Of a DNA stretch of 64,000 bases, positions 41,526 through 52,154 are shown one piece after another. The stretch is from Colius striatus (lineage: Eukaryota > Chordata > Aves > Coliiformes > Coliidae), in the NCBI RefSeq assembly GCF_028858725.1, contig NC_084768.1, forward strand, positions 1,285,853 to 1,349,852, given 5' to 3'. Numbering within the stretch: the first letter of the stretch is position 1; each line of letters opens with the position of its first letter. The translations under genes and the position numbers were made by a program. The notes under the pieces were generated by a model that had not been told where the DNA came from, did not search any database, and was given only the letters and a program-made list of their open reading frames with translations.

Positions 41526-44234
41526 TTACTCAGGGGTGATGTTCTCATCTTTGTTCATCAATTCTGAGGTTTCTTCTGACGGTTGCTGCTGCAATGTCTC
41601 TTTGAAGGGTCTCACACTTTTTGCTGGAATCCAACGAGGACCTCTTTCTGTGGAGACACAAGCATAACCTCTGCCCCATGTAATAAGGGGATAGGGTCCC
41701 ATTATCTTACCTGATTCTGGATCTCGAACCAAAACTGGAGGTTTCACCCTGGGCTCAAAAAGATTGTTTGTGCTAAAATGTCGAACTACCGGGGGATTGT
41801 TATCTAACAAAGAACAATTCAAAAAATTAAAAACGTATAAGGCTTTTTGTAATCTCTCCTCTGGAGTGTCAGTTCCTACTCCCCCTTTTTGTTTTTGTAA
41901 AAGCCGTTTGAGGGTTTGATGGGAACGCTCTATCAGAGCTTGACCCGTGGGGGAGTGAGGAATGCCAGTGGTATGTGAAACTCCCCAGGATACAAAAAAG
42001 TCAGTCAAAGATTTAGAGATATATGCAGGACCATTGTCTGTTTTTATCTGGGAGGGTACTCCCAGGGTAGCAAAAGCACGCATTAGATGTTTGCGTACAT
42101 CTCGTGTCTTTTCTCCAGCATGACAAGAAGCAAACAGCATCCCAGAAAATGTATCAATGGAACAGTGAATATACTTCAAACGCCCAAATTCGGCAAAATG
42201 GGTAACATCTGTTTGCCATAATTGAAGGCTTTGCAAACCCCTGGGATTAACCCCTCCTGCTATAGAGGGAAAAGAATGTCTTTGACAGTCGGGACAAGTG
42301 GCAATAATGCTATTAGCCTGCTGAGGCGTAAGGTTAAACTGTCGTTTTAGGCCTCCGGCATTTTGGTGAAAAAAAGAATGGCTAAGTCGAGCTTGTGCTA
42401 AACGGTCAGGTAACACCTGTACGGGTAACGTAAGCACATCAGCTTGTCGGTTTCCTTCTGCAATAAACCCAGGTAAGGAGGTATGGGACCTAACATGCAT
42501 GATAAAATAAGGATGATGACGAGAGTTCAAAAGAAAGATAAGTTCTTGTAACAGAGTGAATAAGGCGACATGAGAGACATCACGGAGTACCGAGGCCTCT
42601 GCTCGTTGAACAATTCCTGCAACATAAGCAGAGTCAGTAATTACATTGAGAGGAATAGACCATTTCCGAAAAACACGAACCACAGCCGACAATTCTGTTA
42701 TTTGAGGAGAGCCCTGTACAGTTTCTACATCAGAGTCCCAACGTCCAGACTTATCATCCCACCAAAGAATGACAGACTTGTGGGTTTTTCCCGATCCATC
42801 TGTAAAAACAGTAAAAGCCTGCAGAGGCTGATCACTTCTTTTTGGCATCGGCAATAGGTGGAAATCAGCGTGTAACAGTTTATGAGAAGGTGGATGCGAA
42901 GTAAGTTGACCTGCATAGTTGACTAAAGCTGTCCCCAAAGCATCTGATTGTTGCAATAACCATTGCAAATAAACTGCTGTTACTGGTAAGAAAATAAGGG
43001 TAAAATCTGACCCTGTCAAAGTTAACAGTCTCTGTCGAGCCTTGATAACAAGGGATGCAAACATTTCATGCTGTGTCGAAATAGTTTTTGTAGCTTGGTT
43101 GGGTAGAAAAATCCACTCAATAATTAACAAAGGGTCCGGTTTCTGGTTGTCCCACTGAAAAATTAACGCATGAGGTTGCTGCACAGGGTTTAGAATGATG
43201 AGTTGAAAAGGCAACTCAGGTGCATACCGCTGCGCTTGTCTGCTGGTAATTGCTGTGGCAACCTTTTGTAACGCATCCATAGCTGCACTGTCAAGGCTTC
43301 GTGGAGCGCACAAGTTTGTGTCCCCTTTAAGCAGTTGGAACAATGGATTCAAATCTGCATTTGTAATACCAAGTAAAGGCCGCACCCAATTAATTGTTCC
43401 CAACAATTTCTGTATATCGTGTAAATTTTTTACATTAGCTCGTATCTGCAAAGGCTGGGGAACAACAGTCTGTGCCCTAATACGCCATCCTAAATATTTC
43501 CAAGGTGGTAACTTTTGTACCTTTTCTGGCGCGACACAGAGGTCTGCTGATTTTACAGCAGCCATGACAAGGGCTACGGCTTCCTCCATGATTTCCTGGC
43601 GCTGAGCGGCCACTAGAATGTCATCCATATAATGATACATTAATACTTCAGGCATTACAGTTCTAACAGGGCTAAGCACTTTTGCTACAAACCATTGACA
43701 TATTGTGGGACTATTTTTCATTCCTTGTGGCAGCACAACCCAGTGGTATCTCTGTAAAGGAGCTTGCATATTGATGCTAGGGACTGAAAAGGCAAATTTA
43801 GGGGCATCGTCTGGATGCAGTGGGATATTAAAAAAACAATCTTTTAGATCAATGACAGTTAAATGCCAATCACGAGGAATCATGGTTGGTGATGGCAGCC
43901 CGGGTTGTAGGGCTCCCATGTCCTCCATAGCATCATTAATTTTTCTCAAGTCATGGAGCAAGCGCCACTTGCCAGTCTGTTTTCGGATAACAAAAATTGG
44001 TGAATTCCAGGGACTCGTAGAGGGAACAATATGTCCCTCAGAGAGCTGTTCTGCAACTAATTCTTGGAGGGCGTGAAGTTTTTCTATAGGCAGGGGCCAT
44101 TGATCGACCCAAACAGGAGAATCAGTTTTCCAAGTTAATTTTAGGGTTTCACGCCCTGCAATGGCCCCACCTAAAAAGGCTTTTGGGTAGTTTGAATAAA
44201 CATTCCCCATTGAGATAACACGTCTCGTCCCCAT
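41526..44234 (-). CDS. Retroviral Pol (reverse transcriptase, RNase H, integrase), intact
   Basis: 902 codons from the first ATG; the true product is made by -1 frameshifting from pro, with which it overlaps at 44171-44234. RT carries the LPQGM block and catalytic YMDD (plus-strand 43623-43634). RNase H shows FTDGSG and the downstream Glu and Asp positions (ITELSA, TDSAYV). Integrase has a C-terminal zinc-binding CPDC, then catalytic residues in DVTHF, TDNGPAY and GQALIERSH, and a basic C-terminal domain with PRWIPA. All catalytic motifs are present. Confidence 0.93.
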   Translation of the reverse strand: MGTRRVISMGNVYSNYPKAFLGGAIAGRETLKLTWKTDSPVWVDQWPLPIEKLHALQELVAEQLSEGHIVPSTSPWNSPIFVIRKQTGKWRLLHDLRKINDAMEDMGALQPGLPSPTMIPRDWHLTVIDLKDCFFNIPLHPDDAPKFAFSVPSINMQAPLQRYHWVVLPQGMKNSPTICQWFVAKVLSPVRTVMPEVLMYHYMDDILVAAQRQEIMEEAVALVMAAVKSADLCVAPEKVQKLPPWKYLGWRIRAQTVVPQPLQIRANVKNLHDIQKLLGTINWVRPLLGITNADLNPLFQLLKGDTNLCAPRSLDSAAMDALQKVATAITSRQAQRYAPELPFQLIILNPVQQPHALIFQWDNQKPDPLLIIEWIFLPNQATKTISTQHEMFASLVIKARQRLLTLTGSDFTLIFLPVTAVYLQWLLQQSDALGTALVNYAGQLTSHPPSHKLLHADFHLLPMPKRSDQPLQAFTVFTDGSGKTHKSVILWWDDKSGRWDSDVETVQGSPQITELSAVVRVFRKWSIPLNVITDSAYVAGIVQRAEASVLRDVSHVALFTLLQELIFLLNSRHHPYFIMHVRSHTSLPGFIAEGNRQADVLTLPVQVLPDRLAQARLSHSFFHQNAGGLKRQFNLTPQQANSIIATCPDCQRHSFPSIAGGVNPRGLQSLQLWQTDVTHFAEFGRLKYIHCSIDTFSGMLFASCHAGEKTRDVRKHLMRAFATLGVPSQIKTDNGPAYISKSLTDFFVSWGVSHTTGIPHSPTGQALIERSHQTLKRLLQKQKGGVGTDTPEERLQKALYVFNFLNCSLLDNNPPVVRHFSTNNLFEPRVKPPVLVRDPESGKIMGPYPLITWGRGYACVSTERGPRWIPAKSVRPFKETLQQQPSEETSELMNKDENITPE

Positions 44235-44860
44235 AAAACCATAGGGACAGGCAAAACAAACGGTTTAACAGAAGCTGTTTGACCATTCGAATCCTGAATC
44301 TGAATCAAATCAGAGCTTTGTCGGCTAGTTCCATAGCCCCCTATCCCAGCCAGCGCCTGAGAAACATTTGCTAGTGGCCACTGTGGGGGCCACTTAGCTT
44401 GGGAAATGACTGTAACATCCGCCCCTGTATCAATGATCCCACTTAACACCACTCGGTGATTTCCGCGAACTAAAGTACAGCGACACATGGGGCGCTTCTG
44501 GGTGATAGATTGGACCCATAAAATCTCAGGCACTCCTGTAGAGCCAAAAGCTCCCTGTCTTTGTTTCGGCTGGCCATCAGACCGGAGGCTAGTCACTTTA
44601 GGGATTAAGATCAATTGTGCTATTTTACTATCTTTTGGTATGGTACAAGGTGGAAACGGAGTCCAAACCATGATTTTAATTTCCAATTCACTATCAGAGT
44701 CAATTACTCCTGGCAATACAAAAAGACCCGACAGGGTAGCAGACGACCTTCCTATTAATAATGCTTGAGTCTGTGGTGGTAAAGGGCCAGTAACTTCAGT
44801 AGATAACAGATGAACAGAGGAATCAAGTAAAGTTACTGTGTGGGAGGTTGCCAGGTCCAA
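44171..44860 (-). CDS. Retroviral Pro (dUTPase-like domain and aspartic protease)
   Basis: In the -1 frame relative to gag and +1 relative to pol. The first half resembles the trimeric dUTPase module found in betaretroviral pro (SGLFVLPGVIDSD). The second half has the protease active site IDTGAD and a C-terminal GRDVL motif. The frame stays open upstream of 44860 into gag, so translation by frameshifting is expected; the ATG at 44860 is probably not used. The exact slippery site was not identified. Confidence 0.88.
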   Translation of the reverse strand: MDLATSHTVTLLDSSVHLLSTEVTGPLPPQTQALLIGRSSATLSGLFVLPGVIDSDSELEIKIMVWTPFPPCTIPKDSKIAQLILIPKVTSLRSDGQPKQRQGAFGSTGVPEILWVQSITQKRPMCRCTLVRGNHRVVLSGIIDTGADVTVISQAKWPPQWPLANVSQALAGIGGYGTSRQSSDLIQIQDSNGQTASVKPFVLPVPMVLWGRDVLSQWGMFIQTTQKPF

Positions 44861-46446
44861 GCCGGCACTCCCTGTGGTTGCTGGGCAGAGGTCAGAAACC
44901 CTCCGGTCTCCTGCTCTCTCCCCTGCATATGAAAGGGCGCCGGAGCTGGTCGCGGAATTTGTGTCTGCACGCGCCGCGGATTCGCGTTCAGCTGCCGGTT
45001 TCCCTGTATGGGACGCCCATTCACATCAAACTTAGATTTACACTGATTAGCAAAATGCCTACCCTTTTGACACTTAGGGCAAACATTAGGCACTGAGGGT
45101 TTCTTTCCACTGCCGTTATTACGACAATCCCTTTTGATATGCCCTGGTTGTCCACAACCAAAACAGTTTCGTTTTTCACCTCCCCCAGGTCCCTGCATAG
45201 CTGCAAAAGCGGCGGCCATAGCCTCATATTTATGGTCCATCGTGCCAATCCTGTTACAAGCCTCTATCATTTCAACTATCGTGGGGTTTTGATTCGGGAG
45301 CGATTTTAAAAGTTTTTTGCAATCAGCATTAGCATTTTCTACTGCTAATTTCAGCAATAGGATCTCCCGAGCTTCGGCATTATCTATTTGCCGATCTAGA
45401 GCCTGTTTCAACCTATCAATAAATTGCATGTATGGCTCTCGGGGTTCTTGAGTAATGTTAGTAAAAACCTTTTGAGGTTTCTCAGAGTCAGGGATTTTCA
45501 TTAAGGCCCTTCTCGCTCTCTCTCGAATTGCTTCTAAGGCATCTCGGGGAATATTTCTTGCCTGAGCGGCAGGGTCTGCGTGTTGCCCTGTCCCAGTAAG
45601 GTGTTCTATAGTCAAAGCAGCTAGAGCAGCATTAGCATTCCCCACATATTCCCTTAATAGCGTTTGTAATGCCGTTCTCCATTGAGATTCCCACATAGTA
45701 TATTGTGTTGGAGTTAACAGCAACCGTACAAGAGATTTCAAGTCATGCGGGGTCATAACATACGTATCAAACACAGAGGACAGCAAGCTTACAAAATAAG
45801 GAGAAGAGAGCCCATGCTCCGTAATCGTACGGCGCAGTTCCTTTATGACCGAGAAAGATAAGGGTTCCCATTGAGCTGCTCCCCCTCTTCCCTGATAGAC
45901 TACAGGAGCCACTATAGTCTGAGCTATTTCTAATTCCCCCTCTTTCAGCGCCTGGCGCTTGATTTCTCCCCAGACGTCATGAGGATCGGGGGGAAATAGA
46001 TCAGGCTCCTTTTCAGGGTCTATGGGTCCGGGGTCAAAAGGGTCATCCTCAGGCGGGCAACCCACAGCACAGGCAACTGGTGGTGAGGAGACTTGCGGAA
46101 TCGGCACAGCTACAGACTGCGAAGCTGGTGGTGCAGAGGGCGTGGGGGGCTTTTCCTTTTCTTGACTCTGTGCTTTTATCGTTTCATAAATTAGCCTCCA
46201 TCGTGGGAGCATCCGCTGAGCCTCCTCGTTTCCAGAGGTGGCTGCATCCCAAAGTTTCACTCCCACCTCATCCCAAGCGTCTTGGGTAAAGATCGAGGAG
46301 GCCGTAATAGTAGGAATTTTTACCTGGACCCACTTTAGAATTAGCTTAAGGTCCTGGCCTGAAATAGTCTTTTTGCCATGCTTTTCAAGCAGGGCTTTCA
46401 TCAAGTCATATACGTCTCTTTCTGGGGAGCTCATCTGATTCCCCAT
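44833..46446 (-). CDS. Retroviral Gag, intact
   Basis: 537 residues starting MGNQ, suitable for N-myristoylation. A PSAPP late-domain motif lies near residue 105. The capsid major homology region contains QEPREPYMQFIDRL. Two CCHC zinc knuckles (CFGCGQPGHIKRDC and CPKCQKGRHFANQC) form the nucleocapsid. The stop at 44833 overlaps pro. The length and domain order match betaretroviral Gag. Confidence 0.92.
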   Translation of the reverse strand: MGNQMSSPERDVYDLMKALLEKHGKKTISGQDLKLILKWVQVKIPTITASSIFTQDAWDEVGVKLWDAATSGNEEAQRMLPRWRLIYETIKAQSQEKEKPPTPSAPPASQSVAVPIPQVSSPPVACAVGCPPEDDPFDPGPIDPEKEPDLFPPDPHDVWGEIKRQALKEGELEIAQTIVAPVVYQGRGGAAQWEPLSFSVIKELRRTITEHGLSSPYFVSLLSSVFDTYVMTPHDLKSLVRLLLTPTQYTMWESQWRTALQTLLREYVGNANAALAALTIEHLTGTGQHADPAAQARNIPRDALEAIRERARRALMKIPDSEKPQKVFTNITQEPREPYMQFIDRLKQALDRQIDNAEAREILLLKLAVENANADCKKLLKSLPNQNPTIVEMIEACNRIGTMDHKYEAMAAAFAAMQGPGGGEKRNCFGCGQPGHIKRDCRNNGSGKKPSVPNVCPKCQKGRHFANQCKSKFDVNGRPIQGNRQLNANPRRVQTQIPRPAPAPFHMQGREQETGGFLTSAQQPQGVPAWTWQPPTQ

Positions 46447-46595
46447 TTCCCAGTTTCCCGCAGCTCACCTCTCGTTCCAGACGGGGGTGATTGGCCGGCC
46501 TCTCCCGCTTTGTTTCAGCAGCTCCTCCAGTTCTGCAGGACTCGCAGCCGGCACCGTAAAGGCGTTAATCTGTCTCCGACAGCGTCTTCACATGA

Positions 46596-46613
46596 ATCAC
46601 GTCGGGGTCACCA
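46596..46613 (-). promoter_or_regulatory. Primer-binding site, tRNA-Trp type
   Basis: Plus-strand ATCACGTCGGGGTCACCA matches the tRNA-Trp 3' end and lies 2 bases from the LTR. Confidence 0.9.
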
Positions 46614-46615
46614 TT

Positions 46616-47044
46616 TGCCGCGATTGAGAGACGGAGACATAGCTTGATGCAAGCAAATGTCCGATTTTATTGTACATGTTCGAGACATTTATACTTTTTA
46701 CTGTCAACGCGTAACAAAATGATTGGTTACTAAAATAATCATCACATACATATTGCAGAAATTGAGCTCCTTATAGGTTGAGTTAATTAGCTGATTTTTA
46801 ACAAAAAGATCATTAATCTATAAGACAAGACAAGCCTCAAGATTTGTTTCTCAAGGTCATAACATCCTGTTAGTGAGCAGGCTGTTCTTGTTCCGCCACC
46901 GCAACTCCCTTGTTCTCTTGCCATATCCCCGCTTCACCACATGTACTTCTTCATATCGATAATTTTCCACTGTCCTTCGGCATTCCCTCCTTATCTTATC
47001 CTGTAGGCCTAAAAAGACTCAAATCCCACACAGCACCACCCACA
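46616..47044 (-). repeat. 5' LTR of betaretrovirus-like provirus
   Basis: 429 bp, TG...CA, followed by the CTAAAT duplication. Confidence 0.95.
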
Positions 47045-47050
47045 CTAAAT

Positions 47051-47455
47051 GAGTAGATGAGCCCTGTTGTGTGGGGCATGGGAAGTGTAGGCAGGAGCCT
47101 GTCAAGGCTTTGGAGGCTGTCATCCTGTGGTGCTGGAATGGGTGAGAGACATGCACGTGGCTGCCACCTCGTATTGCCGTGACCGTGCTCAGATCCTGCA
47201 CAGCCAGTGCACACAGAGAGTGTCCACAGAGAGTGTCCACACACCCTGTGTGTTGCTCATCCAAAGCATTTCCCTGTGGCCTTTGCTACTGTAATTCTCT
47301 GTCCCAAGCCACTGGCTGTAGAGCACTCTGCTGCAAAGGTGATGGCTGCCCCTGCCGTGTCTGTAGCTTTTGGTGGGTTCTTGGGTGCCCCAGCCCTGTC
47401 TGCCTGCTCATCCTGGCAGGAAAGGCAGGGAGTGATGAACCGTGATGAGAGAACT
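47051..47455. other. Intergenic, nothing recognised
   Basis: Mixed sequence with a tandem 12-bp duplication (AGAGTGTCCACA) near 47217-47240. No gene identified. Confidence 0.45.
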
Positions 47456-47457
47456 GC

Positions 47458-47905
47458 TCCAAGGAGTCCCAGAATGCCAGAATGGTGGGGGTGGGAAGGG
47501 ACCTCTGGAGCTCCTCCAGTCCAACCCTCTGCTAAAGCAGATCCACCTAGATCAGGTGGCACAGGGACGTGTCCAGGTGGGGTTGTAAAAGCTGCTGAGA
47601 AGGAGCCTCCAGCCCCTCCCTGGGCAGCCTGGGCCAGGGCTCCCTCACCTCACACTCAAGAAGCTTCTCCTTGTGTTTATGTAGAACTTTTTGTGTTCCA
47701 GCTTTTGCCCATTACCCCTTGTCCTGTCACTGGAGACAGCAGAAATAAGTGCTGCCTGTTCCTCCTGACATCCACCTTTTAAATCCCGCTAAGTGTTGGT
47801 GAGATCTCCCCTCAGTCTTCTGTCGGCTGAACAGTCCCTGGTCCCGCAGCCTTTCCTTGGAGCACGTGCTCAGGCCTCTGACAGGCTTCCGAGGTGCTGG
47901 GAGCC
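47458..47905 (-). mobile_element. CR1 LINE 3' fragment, longer and diverged
   Basis: CCAGAATGGTGGGGG...GGAAGGGACCT, TCCAACCCTCTGCTAAAGC and the CCCTGGGCAGCCTGGGCCAGGG block are hallmark CR1 3' sequences in reverse complement. It extends about 450 bp through the GGTGAGATCTCCCCTCA region. Confidence 0.85.
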
Positions 47906-48469
47906 TGCCCTGGAGGACACGTGCCAGGCCTCCGAGGTTCCCTTTGCATGGAAACCCAGAAGAACAGGGGAGGGGTTGTGCCCAGGCAGCAAGGTCTGCC
48001 TGTCGTGCTGATGGGGTGTGTGAAAGAACACTTGCAGAGGCCTCGTCTGAGAAGGCAGCTCCTCTGAGAGGTCTTTTGGATGAACCAAGTTCCTTTGCAC
48101 TGTAAGCACGCAAAAGAGCATCTGGGATGTCAGGAGAGTCACCCATGAAGGAACACAAAGTGAGTCCCAGCTCCCACGCCTGCAGCAGAAAGCTCCATCC
48201 CTCCCAGCAGGGTTGGAGGGCAGGTCTGCACCTTGAGCAAAGCTCCCGGAGCAGGGAGGAACAACAGCCACCTCTCAGCAGCTCAGTCCTCCTGAAAGCC
48301 TCTGCAGGTTCCTGCTGGGTCACATCCAAGCAGGCAATGCCAGGCTGGGGCAGGGAGTGGGGGCCGTGCAGGAGATGTGGCTGTAGCTCTTGTTCCTTGC
48401 CGCGGAGGTTGCGGCTCTCAGCCCAGGATGCGACTCTCAGCTGGGTGGGAAGAAATCCAGCTCTACTCA

Positions 48470-48990
48470 ATGTGAGGGACAGCAGAAATGTTCACTTTAT
48501 TACAAACAGGCTTCAACTTACAGACAACACAGGCTCCAAGCCAGCCCAGCAACAGCAGCTGATAGGTCATTCAACACAAGGTCACCTTTTCATGTTCATC
48601 CCACTTGCGGTTTCTGCCATAAGCAGCTGCTTCATGGTTCACATTCTCCCTCCTCAAAGTTGTTTACCACTTTTAGCCAAGGACAGCCCGACCTTGAGTG
48701 AACACAACGCGGCCTGCTGCCTACATGGCAGCAACTACTTTAATCACGGCCCTTACTCTGCTCTTGGTCGTGCACCAAATCCATAGAACTAGAGCCCAGG
48801 CTGTCTTGCCCCAGCGGGCTGAGCATTATACCCCGGGATCCATGTCCATGCTCCCTCAACTGTTCCTCCACAGTTCCTCAGACACTTTCTAGAACTGGGG
48901 GATCAGAATACGGCCCAACAAACCAAATGTCTCTTTCCTAAATGTGCTGGTAGAGCAACTATCTCCTCATCCCATCTGATCAGGTGTTCA
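48470..48990. other. Possible old retroviral/LTR fragment, unassigned
   Basis: A segment with AAATGTTCACTTTATTACAAA resembles an inverted LTR poly(A) region. A short plus-strand frame at 48698-48892 begins with a hydrophobic signal-like peptide. Neither is sufficient for a family assignment. Confidence 0.25.
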
Positions 48991-50389
48991 GTTGGTCACC
49001 TGCATGTGCAGTTTTCTGTTTCCTCCTCAAGGATCCTGAAGGAAGCCAGGGAGAGCCTGATGGCCAAAATGAAGAGGAGTCGTGCTCTTGGAGAGGAGCT
49101 GGAGCTCTTGATCAGCAAGCTCTGCAGCCCCAAGGAGCTGGCCTAGTACCAGATGTTCCCTGGCGATTTGGTGCTGCGGGTGTTGCCTCAAACAGAGGGT
49201 GTCTGGCTGGGACAGCAGTCTGTGGGAAAAGTGGTTTGACCCCAAATGTGGCTTTATGGGCTTCCCTCCAGCTGCACCTCATCCCTCTGAAGATCATCCC
49301 ATCCCCACAAAGCCCCCCTCAGGCATCACAGTGTCCCTGCTCACCTCAGAGCCAAACACTTCCAGGAGCTGCCTGCCTGGGACACAGCATCAGCATCAGC
49401 ATTGTCCCAGGAACAATGGACAATGCTGCAGTGACAATGGCAGGAGTTCCTGAAAGAGGTGGAGCCTTTGGAGGAGGAGAGACAGCCTGGTAAGGAGGGA
49501 GTCACAGCAGATGAGGGGATGAGCCCTGAGCTGGGGCTGCCATGACACTCCCTAAACTGGGGATGAGTCTAAGTGGAGACACAACCCCAGCTGCTGAGCA
49601 TCCCCTTGGGTGAGCGTTACAGCTGCGTTGGGCTTAGAGCCCTGCTGGGCTTTAGGTTAAATCTTGTCAGGGATAGGACTGGGTTGAAGTCTCATTGGGA
49701 TTTGGACTGGGTCAGGATGAGGTTAAATCTATCTATTGAAGGTTAGGCCTGGGTTTGCACCTTCCCCTGGGATTTGGGCTAGTTTAGGATTAATTGAACT
49801 CCTGTATATGTAGGGTTAGGAGTAGCTTAGGATTTTGGGGCTTGAGCTAGGTTAGGCTGAGTTCAAATCCTGCCCATTTAGGGCTATGAATGGTGCATGC
49901 TTCAAGCACTGCTGGGTTTTGGGCTGATTCAGTGTTAGGTGATGTCAGAGGCATGTAAGGTTTAAGCTGGTGTTTAAGACCCTGTTGAGGTTTGATTTCC
50001 AGGTTCACTTCAGTCGTGTATATTTAAGGTTCTGTCTGTGTGAGGGTCAGGATTCTGTACAGGTTTGGGCTTGGTTAGGGTTAGGTGAAGTCTGTGCTTC
50101 CACCAGAGGCATCCTGAGCTCTGTGTCATCAGCACTGGGCAAGGAACAAGGCTGTCAGGGTCGGTCCCTGCTGTTTGTTTGCAATGGGAACTTCTTCAGC
50201 GTGAATTGTCAAATACTGATGAGTAACTTGGACTCTGCATTGGTGACGTGGATTGGAAGAAGTTAAAAGCAGCCCAAGGGATGGAGCTGTGTCAGCACTC
50301 TAATTCTGCCCTTGTGGATGTGTCAGAGATGGAATTGTCATTGTCCAAGGGATGAGCACATTCACTCTCTTTCCTTCCCCCTCTTGCAG
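48991..50389. other. Mostly noncoding; G/T-rich degenerate repeat at 49600-50100
   Basis: A possible exon at 49031-49146 follows a good acceptor (CCTCCTCAAG) and would encode a short Lys/Glu-rich helical peptide ending in a stop; no family is recognised. Bases 49600-50100 repeat variants of GGGTTAGG, GGTTAAATC and GGATTTGGGCT, including a GGTTAGGGTTAGG run near 50075. Confidence 0.35.
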
Positions 50390-50506
50390 AATGTAGAGGA
50401 GTGGTCACCTGATGTGTTTGCACACAACGATGCCCGTGGGGATCACGCACTGAAACTCCTTTGCTCTGAACTCCTTGCACACTGGGATGTGATCAAGTGT
50501 CTCAAG
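50390..50506 (+). pseudogene. Single PDE1-like exon (cyclic nucleotide phosphodiesterase)
   Basis: 117 bp, 39 codons, between acceptor CTCTTGCAG and donor CTCAAG|GTCAGT. The peptide begins NVEEWSPDVFAHNDA and continues GDHALKLL.SELL, matching the exon of PDE1 (calmodulin-dependent phosphodiesterase) that leads into the catalytic domain. Several conserved positions are changed near the end. A weak following block with IPIRAAL occurs at about 51227, but the remaining catalytic exons were not found, so this is a relic of a duplicated gene. Confidence 0.6.
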
Positions 50507-51391
50507 GTCAGTAGGTAGAAGATGTGTCTCTACTTCTATCTTGGATTGGATTCCAGTTCTTTCTCATTCTGCTGTGCTCTCTTTGAAATGCAATGTTAGC
50601 CCTATTGGAAGGCTTTGTGGACACTGCCCTTTCCCCAGGAAGCAAGAGCAAATGTTATTGAAGTCGTGTTTTTAATTGGAATGGGATCCCTTGAAGCAGA
50701 TGGGACCCCAACCATACGTCCCCGTGAAAGCCTTGGGGAATGTTACTTTGGAGCATTTGTGTTCCACATGCAAATGTTGCATTTGTTAACACTGATGGGA
50801 AGGATGGTGCCATGCTCCTGTGTTCCACAGCCCTCTGAAGTGCTTCAATGCTTCAGTACTGAAGCGGGGCTTAGAAGAAAGATGGGGACAAACATTTGAT
50901 CAGGGCCTGCTGCACTGCTGGTGCTGCTGGGTTTTAGTTTAGGCTGAGCTGCTGCAGCAGCCTGATGGTGTGTTTGATGGGAGCAGTGGCCTGCAAGGTA
51001 AGAGCAGGTCTGTTCTGGATTTGGTTCCCTATGGGGAAAATGCTCTTGGCAGGTTCTCTGTCAATATTGAACCTGGGATCTAAAGCCTTCAGAGGCTTCA
51101 TCTTGCAGATCCAAAGGCTGACTTAAGGTGCTGTTTGGGCTGAAGACTGGGTGTGAACGACAGTGTGTTTTCCTCTCTTTACTGTGCTGTGACTCAGGAG
51201 GGTACTGGCACAGAGCTCATGATCAGATCCCCATTCGAGCTGCGTTAGCCCGTCCCGTAGCTCTGCTGCTGCCCCTCTGGGCTGTGATCAGTGACACTGC
51301 TATGTCCAAACTTGTGCTTTCTGTGTGACCAAGAGAAGGCAGGAAATGTGGGCAGCTTGCAGCCTTGAAAGAGATGTGGAGGGGTCTGTGT

Positions 51392-51676
51392 TGTAGTGGT
51401 GCAGGCTGTATTCATTCAAAGATGTAGAGAAGCTGGGTAATGCACAGGCAGAGACATACACAGGCAACACAGTACAACCAACAGAATTGACTCAAAGCCA
51501 CCCTTCCTTGGCTGGCTACCTCCTTATATGCTGCTTCTGCCCATGTGATCAGCCAGGGCCCAATTGAGTACCTTGCAGCACCTGTGTGTGATAATTGGAG
51601 AAGCTTGCCAGCTGCATTAACTTGTCCCTACCATCTTTATTCAAGCTGGCTGCTCCAAGCCACATTTGTGCCTACA
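51392..51676 (-). repeat. LTR of palindromic remnant, left
   Basis: 285 bp, TGTAGTGGTG to CCTACA. Mirrors 54896-55180 with very few differences (for example TTGGCTGG versus TAGCTGG). Confidence 0.88.
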
Positions 51677-52154
51677 GTTCCCCCCTTTTTCTTTTGTGAA
51701 CCAGCCAGCCTTCAGCAGCACATTTCAAAATTAAAGGTACAAGAAGAAAACATCAATATTGTTACCCATGGCCATGAGTTTACAACAAAAGGTCAATAAC
51801 AGCTCCACTGCTGAACAATACAACACAGAAATCCATCAACTCCAACAGAATGTGCTGTGTGTTGCTAGGAGGGACGCACACTGGCGACAAGGGATGAGTT
51901 CTCTGTGCTTCCACTGAGGTTTCTAGTCACTGAATGTAGTTTCAGACTCTTGTTTCACTTCTTTAGCACGCTGATCTGTGAGCTGGAAATATCTCTTCAT
52001 CTGTAGAAAACACACCATTTCTGCTTTCAAGTTTCCATTGGCTGTCCTGTGAAGTTCTCCAGGTCTTTGAATGTGATGCAGATTGCTGGAGGAATTTGCA
52101 GCAGCCACAGCTGACAGGTTTTCCATTTCAACAGGGTGATGGGTTGAGGATGGA

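Larger units (their letters stand above)
39553..47044 (-). mobile_element. Betaretrovirus-like (ERVK-type) provirus with open gag, pro, pol, env
   Basis: LTRs at 39553-39993 (3') and 46616-47044 (5') are identical by eye apart from a 12-bp segment present only in the 3' LTR near its plus-strand right end. A 6-bp target duplication CTAAAT flanks the element (39547-39552, 47045-47050). The primer site matches tRNA-Trp, as used by avian sarcoma-leukosis viruses. Gag, pro and pol lie in three successive -1 frames, the betaretroviral arrangement; env follows. No frame-breaking lesion is visible, so the insertion looks very recent. The tRNA-Trp site and the alpharetrovirus-like TM subunit combined with a betaretrovirus-like gag-pro-pol suggest a mosaic lineage. 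Confidence 0.95.

Noticed and set aside
44833-44990. Slippery heptamer for the gag-pro frameshift (GGGTTTC near 44896)
   Set aside because: The heptamer is not in the required phase of the gag frame, so the site was left unassigned.
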